Origin: Emticicia sp965283955
Lineage (GTDB): Bacteria; Bacteroidota; Bacteroidia; Cytophagales; Spirosomataceae
Length of the DNA: 64,000 bases
Direction of reading: 5' to 3'
Assembly (NCBI GenBank): GCA_965283955.1
Contig: CBDIQW010000001.1
Span: forward strand, 5,208,001-5,272,000
Below, piece after piece: positions 38,071-47,551 of the stretch; the stretch's first letter is position 1, and each line of letters starts with the position of its first letter. The position numbers were made by a program, and so were the translations under genes. Below the pieces are notes generated by a model. It saw only the letters and a program-made list of their open reading frames with translations. It searched no databases and had not been told where the DNA came from.

Positions 38071-39135
38071 TTATTTGCTAAACAAAGCTACATCTGATTG
38101 CATCATATCTTTGACCAAAGTTGGCAAATCATATTTAGGTTCCCAGCCAAGTTTAGTTTTTGATTTTGTTGGGTCTCCAATCAATAATTCTACCTCGGTT
38201 GGTCTGAAATACTTAGGGTCAACCTCAACTACAGTATTTCCAATTGGCACTTGGTAGAGTGGATTATGACAAGCTACCACTTTGCCTTTCTCTTCAACTC
38301 CTTCGCCTTCAAATGCAATTTCAATTCCTACTTCTGCAAAAGCCATGCGTACGAACTCTCTTACACGAGTGGTAATACCAGTGGCAATTACATAATCTTC
38401 GGCTACTTCTTGTTGTAAAATCAACCACATGGCTTCCACGTAGTCTTTGGCATGACCCCAGTCACGTTGGGCATCTAAATTACCCAAAAACAATTTCTCT
38501 TGCTGACCAAGGGCTATTTGTGCCGCTGCTCTTGTAATCTTACGAGTTACAAAAGTTTCTCCACGAAGCGGAGACTCGTGGTTGAACAAAATACCATTGA
38601 CCGCAAACATATTATATGCCTCACGATAATTGACCGTAATCCAATACCCATATAGCTTTGCTACAGCATAAGGCGAACGTGGATAAAATGGCGTAGTCTC
38701 AGATTGTGGTACAGCCTGCACCAAACCATACAGTTCAGAGGTTGATGCTTGATATATTTTTGTTTTTTCAATCAAACCCAGTAATCTCACGGCCTCCAGT
38801 ATTCTTAAGGTACCGATACCATCCACTTGAGCAGTATATTCTGGTTCATCAAACGATACTTTTACGTGCGACATCGCCCCTAAGTTATATATCTCGTCGG
38901 GTTGCACCTCTTGAACTATACGAATGATATTAGTAGAGTCTGACAAATCGCCGTAGTGCATGATAAATTTCACATCTCTTTCATGCAAATCTTCGTATAG
39001 ATGGTCAATGCGTTGGGTATTTATTAATGAGCTACGGCGTTTGATTCCGTGTACTTCATAACCTTTGTTCAATAAAAATTCAGCTAAATAAGCTCCATCT
39101 TGACCAGTTATACCAGTAATAAGGGCTTTTTTCAT
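38071..39135 (-). CDS. gmd: GDP-mannose 4,6-dehydratase
   Basis: A 354-residue short-chain dehydrogenase of the extended type. GITGQDGAYLAE (8-19) is the NAD(P)-binding loop, and YPRSPYAVAKLYG holds the catalytic Tyr-x-x-x-Lys. RDWGHAKDYVEAMW and the GDPTKSKTKLGWEP tail are typical of Gmd. It makes GDP-4-keto-6-deoxymannose, which Fcl next door turns into GDP-L-fucose. It is the 3' gene of the pair and is followed by a strong terminator. Confidence 0.9.
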   Translation of the reverse strand: MKKALITGITGQDGAYLAEFLLNKGYEVHGIKRRSSLINTQRIDHLYEDLHERDVKFIMHYGDLSDSTNIIRIVQEVQPDEIYNLGAMSHVKVSFDEPEYTAQVDGIGTLRILEAVRLLGLIEKTKIYQASTSELYGLVQAVPQSETTPFYPRSPYAVAKLYGYWITVNYREAYNMFAVNGILFNHESPLRGETFVTRKITRAAAQIALGQQEKLFLGNLDAQRDWGHAKDYVEAMWLILQQEVAEDYVIATGITTRVREFVRMAFAEVGIEIAFEGEGVEEKGKVVACHNPLYQVPIGNTVVEVDPKYFRPTEVELLIGDPTKSKTKLGWEPKYDLPTLVKDMMQSDVALFSK

Positions 39136-39323
39136 GGGTAAATGTGTTACGTTAATGTATAATTAAAAAATAGTTGTTTTTGTTTTTATTCTCGGTTGTC
39201 CAATTTTGTTCTGTCAAAGTGTTTACTAACCAATGGTAGTAAAATACTTATTGGACTTTACATCTATGTAATTAGTGCTGTATCTAAAAAAAACAACTAT
39301 TGTATTTTCAGCGAGCGATCATT

Positions 39324-40266
39324 TTATAATCTTAGAGCTGCATGATTCTCCAAGAAATCTTGATACGCAAAAGCAATACCTTGCTCAAGTTCAATTTGGT
39401 GTTGCCAACCCAAACTGTGAAGCCTTGATACATCCATCAATTTGCGTGGTGTACCATCTGGTTTTGAGCTATCCCAAACCAATTCCCCTTCAAAACCAAC
39501 TATTTTCTTCACCATTTCGGCTAAAGCTTTGATGGTTACATCAGTACCTGTACCGATATTAACAAAACCAGCTTCACTATAATTGTGCATCAAAAAAATG
39601 CAAGCATTCGCCAAATCATCAGCGTGCAAAAACTCACGCATCGGCGAGCCACTGCCCCACAAATATACAGCTTTATCTTGATTTATCTTGGCTTCGTGAA
39701 ACTTGCGTATCATGGCTGGTAACACATGCGAGTTTTGTAAGTCATAGTTATCATTTAGCTGCATACAAGTTGGTTGGCATAACCGATATAAAATCGCAAC
39801 CATACTGTGTCCGATAAGCTTCACACATTTTGATGCCCGCAATCTTGGCGATGGCATAAGGCTCATTGGTAGGTTCGAGAAGGCCTGTCAGTAAATAGTC
39901 TTCTTTGAGTGGTTGAGGAGCCATTTTTGGGTAAATACATGAAGACCCTAAAAACATCAGTTTCTTTACACCTTGCAAATAAGCTGCATGAATGATATTA
40001 TTCTGAATGGCCAGATTTTCATAAATAAAATCAGCTCGGTAGGTATTATTCGCTACAATACCACCCACTTTGGCCGCTGCCAGAAAAACATATTCTGGTT
40101 TTTCGTTGGCAAAAAAAGAAAACACGGCTTCTTGGTTTCTTAAATCGAGCTCTTTTGATGTACGCAGGAGTAAATTAGAAAAACCTTCGTTGCTCAAATG
40201 GCGAGTAATGGCCGAACCCACCATTCCTCTATGCCCAGCTATGTATATTTTTGAATCTATATTCAT
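39324..40266 (-). CDS. fcl: GDP-L-fucose synthase (frameshifted)
   Basis: About 314 residues when bridged. The start (MNIDSKIYIAGHRGMVGSAI) carries the NADP loop, and SSCIYPK and PYAIAKIAG the active site. The frame breaks near 39753, where PTNLY is followed by NDNYDLQNSHVLPAMIRKF after one surplus A. The C-terminal half is intact and ends FAYQDFLENHAALRL. It works with Gmd to make GDP-L-fucose. The lesion is a single base in an A run and may be a sequencing error. Confidence 0.8.
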
Positions 40267-40361
40267 AATATGTTTGGGTTTTGAGTAAAACTTTTATGTT
40301 TGACTCGGAAAAGTGTATCATTGTCACAGCTACAACTCAATATTAAAATAATGAAATGATT

Positions 40362-40589
40362 CCAAATTTCCTGATTGATTGACTTTGGCAGTAGGAGCAA
40401 GTCTAAGCCAATATATCGATGGGTATAAAAAGGAAACCGACAGCGGTATGCGGTTTTAGTAAGTGTTTATTCAAGCCCCAAAGACTATTTTGGAAAACAG
40501 CAGTTAATTCGTTGATCAGTATTATAAAAATTCTGCTACTGAGTTTAGCAGAATTGTGCTGTTTAAATTTTATTCAATTTATTACTTAA
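40362..40589 (+). repeat. Degenerate duplicate of the DUF2279 3' end
   Basis: Closely similar to 37773-38014: it shares CCAAATTTCCTGATTG, TTGGCAGTAGGAGC, GGAAACCGACAG, TTTATTCAA and the final TTTAAATTTTAT, but is full of stops and short gaps. An insertion with its own hairpin (near 40533-40558) is present. It does not code. It touches the rfbD stop on the opposite strand. Confidence 0.75.
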
Positions 40590-41436
40590 AGTTTTCTAAA
40601 CATTTTTTTAAACTATCCTTCCAATATGGAATATCTATTCCGAAGGTTGTTTTAACTTTACTTTTATCCATTACTGAAAAAGCTGGACGAGTCGCTTTTG
40701 TAGGATATTCACTTGTTTTTAATGCTTTTACTCGCACGTTTACTTTTCCTAATTCAAAAATGGCCTGAGCAAAATCGTACCAAGAAACAGCTCCCTCGTT
40801 GCTGTAATGGTAAATACCGTAAGCTTTTTTCTTTGAAGCAATAATATCAAATAAAGCTCCTGCCAAATCAACAGCATAAGTTGGTGTGCCAACCTGATCT
40901 ACAATAATACCTAACTCATCTCGCTCTGTCCCTAAACGCAGCATGGTTTTCATGAAATTATTGGCAAATTCTGAATACAACCAGCTTGTTCGAATAATAT
41001 AATGAGCAGGTAATAACTCTGCTACTGCTTTTTCTCCTTCTAATTTAGTTAAACCATAAATACTTATTGGTTCGGCAGGCATCTCTTCAGTTAATAAAGT
41101 TGGCACGTTGCCTTCAAATACAAAATCTGTCGAAATCTGAAGCATCTCAGCTCCAAATTGAATACAAAGTGCTGCAATATTAGCTGCTCCGTCTTTATTA
41201 ATCAAACGAGCTAAAGCGACTTCATCTTCTGCTTTATCTACTGCAGTATAAGCAGCACAGTTAATCACATAAGAAGGTCGAGTTTCTTCAAACAATGCAG
41301 TCAATACGGCTTTGTCTAAGATATTACCTTTGATTTCATCCGCAAAAACTATGGCCTCAATACCTCTTGTAGCAGCTACTTTCTGTAAACTCTGCCCCAA
41401 TTGTCCACTTCCTCCTAAGACTAATATATTGCTCAT
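40582..41436 (-). CDS. rfbD: dTDP-4-dehydrorhamnose reductase
   Basis: A 284-residue RmlD protein. GGSGQLGQSLQ (8-18) binds NADPH. STDFVFEG and the YGLTKLEGEK motif hold the active-site Tyr and Lys. SWLYSEFANNFMKTML follows. It does the last step of dTDP-L-rhamnose synthesis. It lies at the end of the rfbC-rfbB-rfbA-rfbD run, all on the minus strand. Confidence 0.9.
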   Translation of the reverse strand: MSNILVLGGSGQLGQSLQKVAATRGIEAIVFADEIKGNILDKAVLTALFEETRPSYVINCAAYTAVDKAEDEVALARLINKDGAANIAALCIQFGAEMLQISTDFVFEGNVPTLLTEEMPAEPISIYGLTKLEGEKAVAELLPAHYIIRTSWLYSEFANNFMKTMLRLGTERDELGIIVDQVGTPTYAVDLAGALFDIIASKKKAYGIYHYSNEGAVSWYDFAQAIFELGKVNVRVKALKTSEYPTKATRPAFSVMDKSKVKTTFGIDIPYWKDSLKKCLENFK

Positions 41437-41472
41437 AATTATGTAATTTTTTAAGAGTATTTCGTATTTCTT

Positions 41473-42333
41473 TTATTTTAACATATCCAGTAGATATTTC
41501 CCGTAACCGCTTTTAACCAAAGGCTTAGCAACAACACTTAATTGTTCTGCATCAATGAAACCCATTCTGTAAGCCACTTCTTCAATGCAACCAACTTTCA
41601 ATCCTTGTCTTTCTTCGAGTACTTGAACAAATTGCCCTGCTTGCATTAATGATGTAAATGTGCCTGTATCTAACCAAGCCGTACCTCTATTCAATACGCC
41701 TACTTTCAGTTTTCCCTGACGAAGGTATTCTTTGTTTACATCCGTAATTTCATATTCTCCTCTTGGCGATGGAGCTATATTTTTGGCAATTTCTACAACC
41801 GAATTATCGTAAAAATACAAGCCAGGAACTGCATAATTTGATTTAGGTACTTCAGGCTTTTCTTCGATTGAAAGTACATTGAAATCTTCGTCAAATTCAA
41901 CTACTCCATAACGTTCAGGGTCGTGCACTTGGTAGGCATAAACTACACCTCCAATCGGGTCGTTATTTGCTTGCAATAATTTACTTAACCCACTTCCGTA
42001 AAAAATATTATCACCTAATACAAGGGCTACTTTATCGTCACCAATAAATTCTTCTCCAATCACAAATGCCTGAGCAAGTCCATTAGGAAGTGGTTGTTCT
42101 GCATATTCAAAACGACATCCTATCTGCGAGCCATCCCCTAATAACTTCTTAAAATTAGGCAAATCATGAGGAGTAGAGATAATTAAAATTTCTTTAATTC
42201 CTGCCAACATTAAAATCGACAGGGGATAATAGATCATGGGTTTATCATAAATAGGCATTAACTGCTTACTTACTGCCAACGTTAAAGGGTGTAATCTTGT
42301 TCCTGACCCACCCGCTAAAATGATACCTTTCAT
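41473..42333 (-). CDS. rfbA: Glucose-1-phosphate thymidylyltransferase
   Basis: From the ATG at 42333 (MKGIILAGGSGTRLHPLT) it is 286 residues, as usual for RmlA. An upstream ATG at 42405 would add 24 unrelated residues, so I do not use it. The GGSGTRLHP loop binds dTTP, and the LGDNIFYG and GVVEFD blocks are in place. It makes dTDP-glucose from dTTP and glucose-1-phosphate, the first step toward dTDP-rhamnose. Confidence 0.9.
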   Translation of the reverse strand: MKGIILAGGSGTRLHPLTLAVSKQLMPIYDKPMIYYPLSILMLAGIKEILIISTPHDLPNFKKLLGDGSQIGCRFEYAEQPLPNGLAQAFVIGEEFIGDDKVALVLGDNIFYGSGLSKLLQANNDPIGGVVYAYQVHDPERYGVVEFDEDFNVLSIEEKPEVPKSNYAVPGLYFYDNSVVEIAKNIAPSPRGEYEITDVNKEYLRQGKLKVGVLNRGTAWLDTGTFTSLMQAGQFVQVLEERQGLKVGCIEEVAYRMGFIDAEQLSVVAKPLVKSGYGKYLLDMLK

Positions 42334-42433
42334 AGCTGTAACTCCGGAGGAGTGTTTATTAGTTATATTTTTTATGTTAAAAAGTTTGTCAGATAGGGCT
42401 GACAAACGATAGTTAAATGAGGGGTAAGCGACT

Positions 42434-43486
42434 TTACGAATACATTTTGTCGTAATATTCTTTATAATTTCCCGACGTAATATTGTCTAACCATTCTTGG
42501 TTATTCAAAAACCAGTCAACGGTTTTTTCTAATCCTTCTTCAAATTGAAGCGATGGTTTCCAACCTAATTCGTTCATAATTTTGGTCGCATCAATAGCAT
42601 AACGTAAGTCATGCCCTGCACGATCAGTTACGTAAGTGATTAATTGCTCCGAAGTTCCTTCTGGACGACCTAATTTGCTGTCCATCGTTTTGCAGACCAA
42701 ACGAACGATATCAATATTTTTCCATTCATTAAAGCCTCCTATGTTGTAGGTTTCTCCTTCTTTTCCTGTATGATAAACCATATCAATTGCACGAGCATGA
42801 TCAACCACAAACAACCAATCTCTTACATTTTCACCTTTTCCATAAACAGGAAGCGGTCGATTGTGTAATATGTTGTTAATCATCAATGGTAATAATTTCT
42901 CAGGGAAATGATTTGGATCATAATTATTGGAACAATTAGTAATCACAACAGGTAGTTTATAAGTATTGCCATACGCTCTTACAAAGTGGTCGGAAGATGC
43001 CTTAGAGGCAGAGTAAGGCGAACGAGGGTCATAAGGTGTAGTTTCTAAGAAAAAATCTTCTGGGTTATGTAATTCTCCGTAAACTTCATCAGTTGATACG
43101 TGGTAAAAGCGTTTTCCTTCATATCCTGAAGCTTTCCATGTATTTTTAGCAGCATTTAATAAATTACAAGTACCTACTACATTGGTCATCACAAACGCCA
43201 TTGGTTCAGTGATAGAGCGGTCAACATGAGATTCTGCCGCCAAATGAATAATGCCGTCAAACTGATGTGTTTCAAATAATTCATTGATAAAATCAGCATC
43301 TACAATATCTCCTTTCACAAAAGTATAATTTGGAGCATTGGCGATATCTGTTAGGTTGGCTAAATTTCCAGCGTATGTTAATTTATCTAAATTGAAGATT
43401 TGATAATTGGGATATTGAGTTACAAACAAACGAACAACATGGGAGCCAATAAAGCCTGCTCCACCTGTGATTAAAATCTTTTTCAT
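42434..43486 (-). CDS. rfbB: dTDP-glucose 4,6-dehydratase
   Basis: A 350-residue RmlB protein. GGAGFIGSHVV (8-18) binds NAD. STDEVYGEL and YSASKASSDH carry the catalytic Thr/Asp/Glu and Tyr-x-x-x-Lys. NCSNNYDPNHFPEKLLPLMI is typical. It forms dTDP-4-keto-6-deoxyglucose. It lies 23 bases after rfbC, within one operon. Confidence 0.92.
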   Translation of the reverse strand: MKKILITGGAGFIGSHVVRLFVTQYPNYQIFNLDKLTYAGNLANLTDIANAPNYTFVKGDIVDADFINELFETHQFDGIIHLAAESHVDRSITEPMAFVMTNVVGTCNLLNAAKNTWKASGYEGKRFYHVSTDEVYGELHNPEDFFLETTPYDPRSPYSASKASSDHFVRAYGNTYKLPVVITNCSNNYDPNHFPEKLLPLMINNILHNRPLPVYGKGENVRDWLFVVDHARAIDMVYHTGKEGETYNIGGFNEWKNIDIVRLVCKTMDSKLGRPEGTSEQLITYVTDRAGHDLRYAIDATKIMNELGWKPSLQFEEGLEKTVDWFLNNQEWLDNITSGNYKEYYDKMYS

Positions 43487-43509
43487 TTTCTTTGGTAATT
43501 TATGGCTAA

Positions 43510-44046
43510 TTATAAGTTAAAAAAAGAGCTAAAGGTTGGTAAAAGCATATCTTTTTCTGATACGTTTGGGTTAGAAACTGGCCATTCAATTTGAAGTGTT
43601 GGGTCATTCCAAATAATACCAGCTTCGGCTGCTTTATTATAGCCCGCTGTACATTTATAACTAAAAATGCTATCTTCTAAAGCCAAAAAGCCATGAGCAA
43701 ATCCGACTGGTATGTAAACCATGCGATTAGAAGCGGCGTCTAATTCAAAAAACTCGTATTTGCCAAACGTGGGAGAATCGGGACGTATATCTACGGCTAC
43801 ATCTAAGACTTTGCCTGAAATTACACGAACCAGTTTCCCTTGTGCGTGTTCTCCTGTTTGAAAATGAAGACCACGTAATACTCCTTTTGTTGAAAAAGAT
43901 TGATTATCTTGGACGAATGAATGGGGTAATTCAAGTTTTTTCCAAGTTTCGGCATTAAAGGACTCAAAGAAGTATCCTCTTTCGTCTTTGAAGATATTGG
44001 GTTCAATGATGCAAACCCCTTGTAAGGTGGTCTTAATTGTTTTCAT
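43510..44046 (-). CDS. rfbC: dTDP-4-dehydrorhamnose 3,5-epimerase
   Basis: A 178-residue cupin-type epimerase. DERGYFFESFN, RGLHFQTG (with the catalytic His), GKVLDVAVDIR and YIPVGFAHGFLAL are the known RmlC blocks. Its start overlaps the stop of the upstream glycosyltransferase by 4 bases (ATGA), which ties rhamnose supply to rhamnosyl transfer. Confidence 0.92.
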   Translation of the reverse strand: MKTIKTTLQGVCIIEPNIFKDERGYFFESFNAETWKKLELPHSFVQDNQSFSTKGVLRGLHFQTGEHAQGKLVRVISGKVLDVAVDIRPDSPTFGKYEFFELDAASNRMVYIPVGFAHGFLALEDSIFSYKCTAGYNKAAEAGIIWNDPTLQIEWPVSNPNVSEKDMLLPTFSSFFNL

Positions 44047-45173
44047 GGTAAGTTAAAATTTAGATTTGGCCTATTAGAGTTATCTTTTTTTATAATTTCT
44101 TTAAAGTGTAATAGATATTGTTCGATAATAATTTCCCAAGAATATATTTTTTTAATTTTTTCAATGTTAGTTGTTGTCTTTACAAGTTCGTTTTGTTTTA
44201 CTTTGGTTTCAAGAATATTTGCTACTTCATCAGAATTAGAGAAGTAGAATGAATCATTTCCTAATATTGTTGAATTAAATTTATTTTGATTTGCACAAAT
44301 CAAAGCATTTGAAGCCATCGCCTCTAAGAGTGATGGATTAGTACCACCTACTGAGTGTCCATGAAAATAGATATTTGAATAATAACGCAAATTATTCAAA
44401 ACATTAATATCATAAATACCACCAATAAAATGAATCGTTGGAGTATTGCTAAACTTATTTTTTAAATAATTTCCATAATTGGTTTCATGTTTACCCACAA
44501 CCAAAAAAGGACGTTTGACTGATGATTTTACGACCCCATCAAGTATTGTTTCAATATTATTTTCAGGCTCTAAACGAGCAATCAACATATCATATTGATA
44601 AGATTCGACTTTATAATTTGCTAACGCTGTGTTTTCAGGATTTTCAAAAACAAATGCTCCATAGGGAATATACGTTGATTTTAATTGATACTTATCAGTG
44701 AGGTATTGTTGTATTCCAATAGAATCAGCAATCCAGTAATCACTAAATTTTGTACCTAAATACTCCGCAAATTGTAAAAATTTTTGAACCGGTTTTGAGT
44801 ATTTACTACGTTTCCACTCTAAACCATCCATATTTGTCGTAATTACTGGTTTTGAAGGTAATAACCAACCCCAAATAGTACTGCTTGTGTAGCCTAACTG
44901 TAAGATTATATCAAAGTCTCGCTTCCTTGAATCTAAGATACAATTCAAGTCATATACAAACTGTCCAACAGTTCCATACTTATCTTCTGGATCATAACAG
45001 TGAATAATATTTACCCCTCTCCAAACTTTTTCTTGAAAAGGATGACTATGGCTATTGTAAACAGTGACCTGAACCCCTCTTTTAACCAAACCATCGGCTA
45101 AATATTCAGCAAACTGTTCAAAACCACCATAGTTATTTGGAATACCTCTTGTACCTATTATTGCTATTTTCAT
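44043..45173 (-). CDS. DUF1972-type (rhamnosyl) glycosyltransferase
   Basis: A 376-residue GT-B enzyme. The N-terminal half is DUF1972: IIGTRGIPNNYGGFEQFAEYLADGL, then TNMDGLEWKRSKYSKPVQKFL. The C-terminal half has the Rossmann-type donor site (FVVGKHETNYG, SLLEAMASNALI). DUF1972 proteins often add rhamnose, which fits overlap with rfbC. Donor and acceptor cannot be proved from sequence. Confidence 0.75.
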   Translation of the reverse strand: MKIAIIGTRGIPNNYGGFEQFAEYLADGLVKRGVQVTVYNSHSHPFQEKVWRGVNIIHCYDPEDKYGTVGQFVYDLNCILDSRKRDFDIILQLGYTSSTIWGWLLPSKPVITTNMDGLEWKRSKYSKPVQKFLQFAEYLGTKFSDYWIADSIGIQQYLTDKYQLKSTYIPYGAFVFENPENTALANYKVESYQYDMLIARLEPENNIETILDGVVKSSVKRPFLVVGKHETNYGNYLKNKFSNTPTIHFIGGIYDINVLNNLRYYSNIYFHGHSVGGTNPSLLEAMASNALICANQNKFNSTILGNDSFYFSNSDEVANILETKVKQNELVKTTTNIEKIKKIYSWEIIIEQYLLHFKEIIKKDNSNRPNLNFNLP

Positions 45174-46303
45174 ATTTCAATAGATAATACATCTTTGTAA
45201 AATTGTGATGTCTTTGCTCCTATTTTACCCCAATCGTAATCTTCTTTAATTGTTTTAATCGAATTTAATTTAATTGTATTTAATAAATTAGGATTTTGAA
45301 TTACATCAATTATCTTTTCTGCTAAATCAAAAGCATTTTCTGTCTGAAATAATAAACCATTTACTCCATCAACAATAACTTCTTGAAATGCTTGTAAATC
45401 CGAACATATGACAGGTTTTCCATAACTAAGTGTCAACAATAATACCCCGCTTTGGTAAATTGTTCTATATGGTAATATCACAATATCTGCATCATTATAA
45501 TAAGCACTTACTTCCGAATCGGGAATATAGTTGAATTTAGTTTTTACAGAGCTTGATATACCCAATTTCTCAATTAAGTTCTCATATTCTTCCAAATCGC
45601 TTTTCCAGGGTTTTCCAGCGATTACTAATTCTAAATTGTAACCAGAATCAAGAACAATTTTTACAGCATTAAGTAAAATATCTAACCCTTTAACTTTTTT
45701 AATTTGTCCAAAAAAAAGAATAGAGAGTTTTTCATTTAGTCTTTCTTTAATCTCATTTGTATTGATAAAAGGTAAATAGTTACCATGTGGGATAATTGCA
45801 TTGGGAACGTCAATTTTTAATTTTCCCATTAACATCTTTAATGATGTTTCGTTATGTACAATTATTCCATTTATTAATTTCAAACATGATTTTTCAATAA
45901 AACTAATGGCTTTTTTATCAAATGAATCAATATCATGAATTGTAGCAACAATTTTTAATTTATAAAATTTTGCCATCCAAAGTATGATTAAATCAATACT
46001 TCTAAAAGTAAAAAAATGCAAGTGTACAATTTTAAAACTATGCTTTCTTAAATCTCTAATTGCAAATAAGTGGCCATATAAATACTTTGCTGATTTTATG
46101 ACAAAACTCCTCTTCCACATATTTCTAAAACAAATAATTGTCTCAGTATTTTTATATTCTCGTATTTGGGTCTGATCACAAGTATAATATCTAACTAAAG
46201 TATTGTTACTCCCAAGCCCCATTGCCAAACCATAATCATAATAATCCATCCCACCATGACCTCCAACTGGTTCTATAATACCAACTTTATTATTTTTCAT
46301 CAA
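45170..46303 (-). CDS. Glycosyltransferase family 4 protein
   Basis: A 377-residue GT-B enzyme. The donor-binding half has LSILFFGQIKKVKGLDILL, VIAGKPWKSDLEEYENL, DIVILPYRTIYQSGVLLLTLS and GLLFQTENAFDLAEKI, a normal GT4 layout. The N-terminal GGHGGMDYYDYGLA loop is the acceptor side. Its stop overlaps the DUF1972 gene by 4 bases, so they are coupled. It adds one sugar of the repeat unit; which sugar is unknown. Confidence 0.75.
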   Translation of the reverse strand: MMKNNKVGIIEPVGGHGGMDYYDYGLAMGLGSNNTLVRYYTCDQTQIREYKNTETIICFRNMWKRSFVIKSAKYLYGHLFAIRDLRKHSFKIVHLHFFTFRSIDLIILWMAKFYKLKIVATIHDIDSFDKKAISFIEKSCLKLINGIIVHNETSLKMLMGKLKIDVPNAIIPHGNYLPFINTNEIKERLNEKLSILFFGQIKKVKGLDILLNAVKIVLDSGYNLELVIAGKPWKSDLEEYENLIEKLGISSSVKTKFNYIPDSEVSAYYNDADIVILPYRTIYQSGVLLLTLSYGKPVICSDLQAFQEVIVDGVNGLLFQTENAFDLAEKIIDVIQNPNLLNTIKLNSIKTIKEDYDWGKIGAKTSQFYKDVLSIEI

Positions 46304-46556
46304 ATTAGGACTTGTTTAAATTTTATATAAAAACTAACAGTAGGTGATTTTATCGAAGTATTTTTTTAACATCAACAAATATCCTTTTACCCATTCACAA
46401 CAATCAAATTTATTTTTTCTAATTAATGTATACGATTTTATATAAGGTCTTTGAAACACAAATTTTAAATTAATAAAATAAACAAACTAACATTTTTAAG
46501 TTTTTTAAATTATTATCAATTGTTTGAAAGGATTATTTTGTTATAATTAATAGTGC

Positions 46557-47477
46557 CTATCTTTTAGAAGTTTTAAAATACAGGAGATATATAACAATAA
46601 AGGCGGCCTTAAATTTACCATATATTGTATATTGACAACTTTTCATCATCCAGTATAATGTGTGAAAAAAGGTTGATCTAATATAATCAATACCACTAAG
46701 ATATTTATGTATGATATATTTCCTATTAATTATTGTGTTCTTTAAATAGAAAAGTAAACTTGGATGATTTGGATGTAGTTGGTTTGAAGGTATATTATTT
46801 TCTTTCGTTTGACTACCTTGACATTTGTGGTAAACAATAGCTTCAGGTAAATACAAAATTTTCATACTATTACTTTTAATTCTAATTGATAACTCAACAT
46901 CTTCATCATACATAAAGAAAAAGGGGTCAAATCCGTCAAAATATTTCAATTTGTCAACTCTAAAGAACATCGCACATCCTGAGGCAAAATCCGTGAAACC
47001 CTTTGTGTTATTTTCTAATTGTGTTGGTGTTATTCGATTGTAATTTATATTCCCCCCTTCATACCAAACTTCATCAGGTCTATCGTAAATCAATATTTTA
47101 GGTGCAATTAATGCGATACTATCATCGTATATTGATTCAAAAGTTGTTTCCAACAATTTAATGCATTGGCTGTCTAAAGTTGTATCGTTATTGAGTATAA
47201 AAATATAGTCACAAATTAAATGCTCTAAAATCCAATTAATTCCTAAGTTATTAGCTTTACCAAATCCTACATTGATTTTACTTCTAATTAAATGTAAATT
47301 ATTATATTTTTTATAAAAAAGTGAATAATCAAAGGCTTCTGTTGAAGCATTATCAACAACTACAACGAATGTTTTCTCGGAATATGAAGACATTAAACTA
47401 TCAAGACACTCAATAGTATCTTGGGATGAATTATAATTAACTAGCAATACACATGTTTTATAATGTAAGTCTTTCAT
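46557..47477 (-). CDS. Glycosyltransferase family 2 protein
   Basis: A 306-residue GT-A enzyme. VLLVNYNSSQDTIECLDSL opens the fold. FILNNDTTLDSQCIKLL holds the metal-binding NDD-like site. GGNINYNRITPTQ, ASGCAMFFRVDKL and FFFMYDEDVELSIRIKSNSM are typical of rhamnosyltransferase-like GT2. Gaps of 253 and 74 bases flank it, so it may have its own transcript. Confidence 0.75.
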   Translation of the reverse strand: MKDLHYKTCVLLVNYNSSQDTIECLDSLMSSYSEKTFVVVVDNASTEAFDYSLFYKKYNNLHLIRSKINVGFGKANNLGINWILEHLICDYIFILNNDTTLDSQCIKLLETTFESIYDDSIALIAPKILIYDRPDEVWYEGGNINYNRITPTQLENNTKGFTDFASGCAMFFRVDKLKYFDGFDPFFFMYDEDVELSIRIKSNSMKILYLPEAIVYHKCQGSQTKENNIPSNQLHPNHPSLLFYLKNTIINRKYIIHKYLSGIDYIRSTFFHTLYWMMKSCQYTIYGKFKAAFIVIYLLYFKTSKR

Positions 47478-47551
47478 AATTAATTGCTATTACTTTTTAA
47501 TAAATTATTATTGACACGGCACTTATTTATAAACATTCAATCTTTTTGAAA

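Noticed and set aside
38071..44046. Whole sugar-nucleotide block as a recent island
   Set aside because: Base use looks like the flanks. Only the gmd-fcl pair has flanking repeats that suggest insertion.
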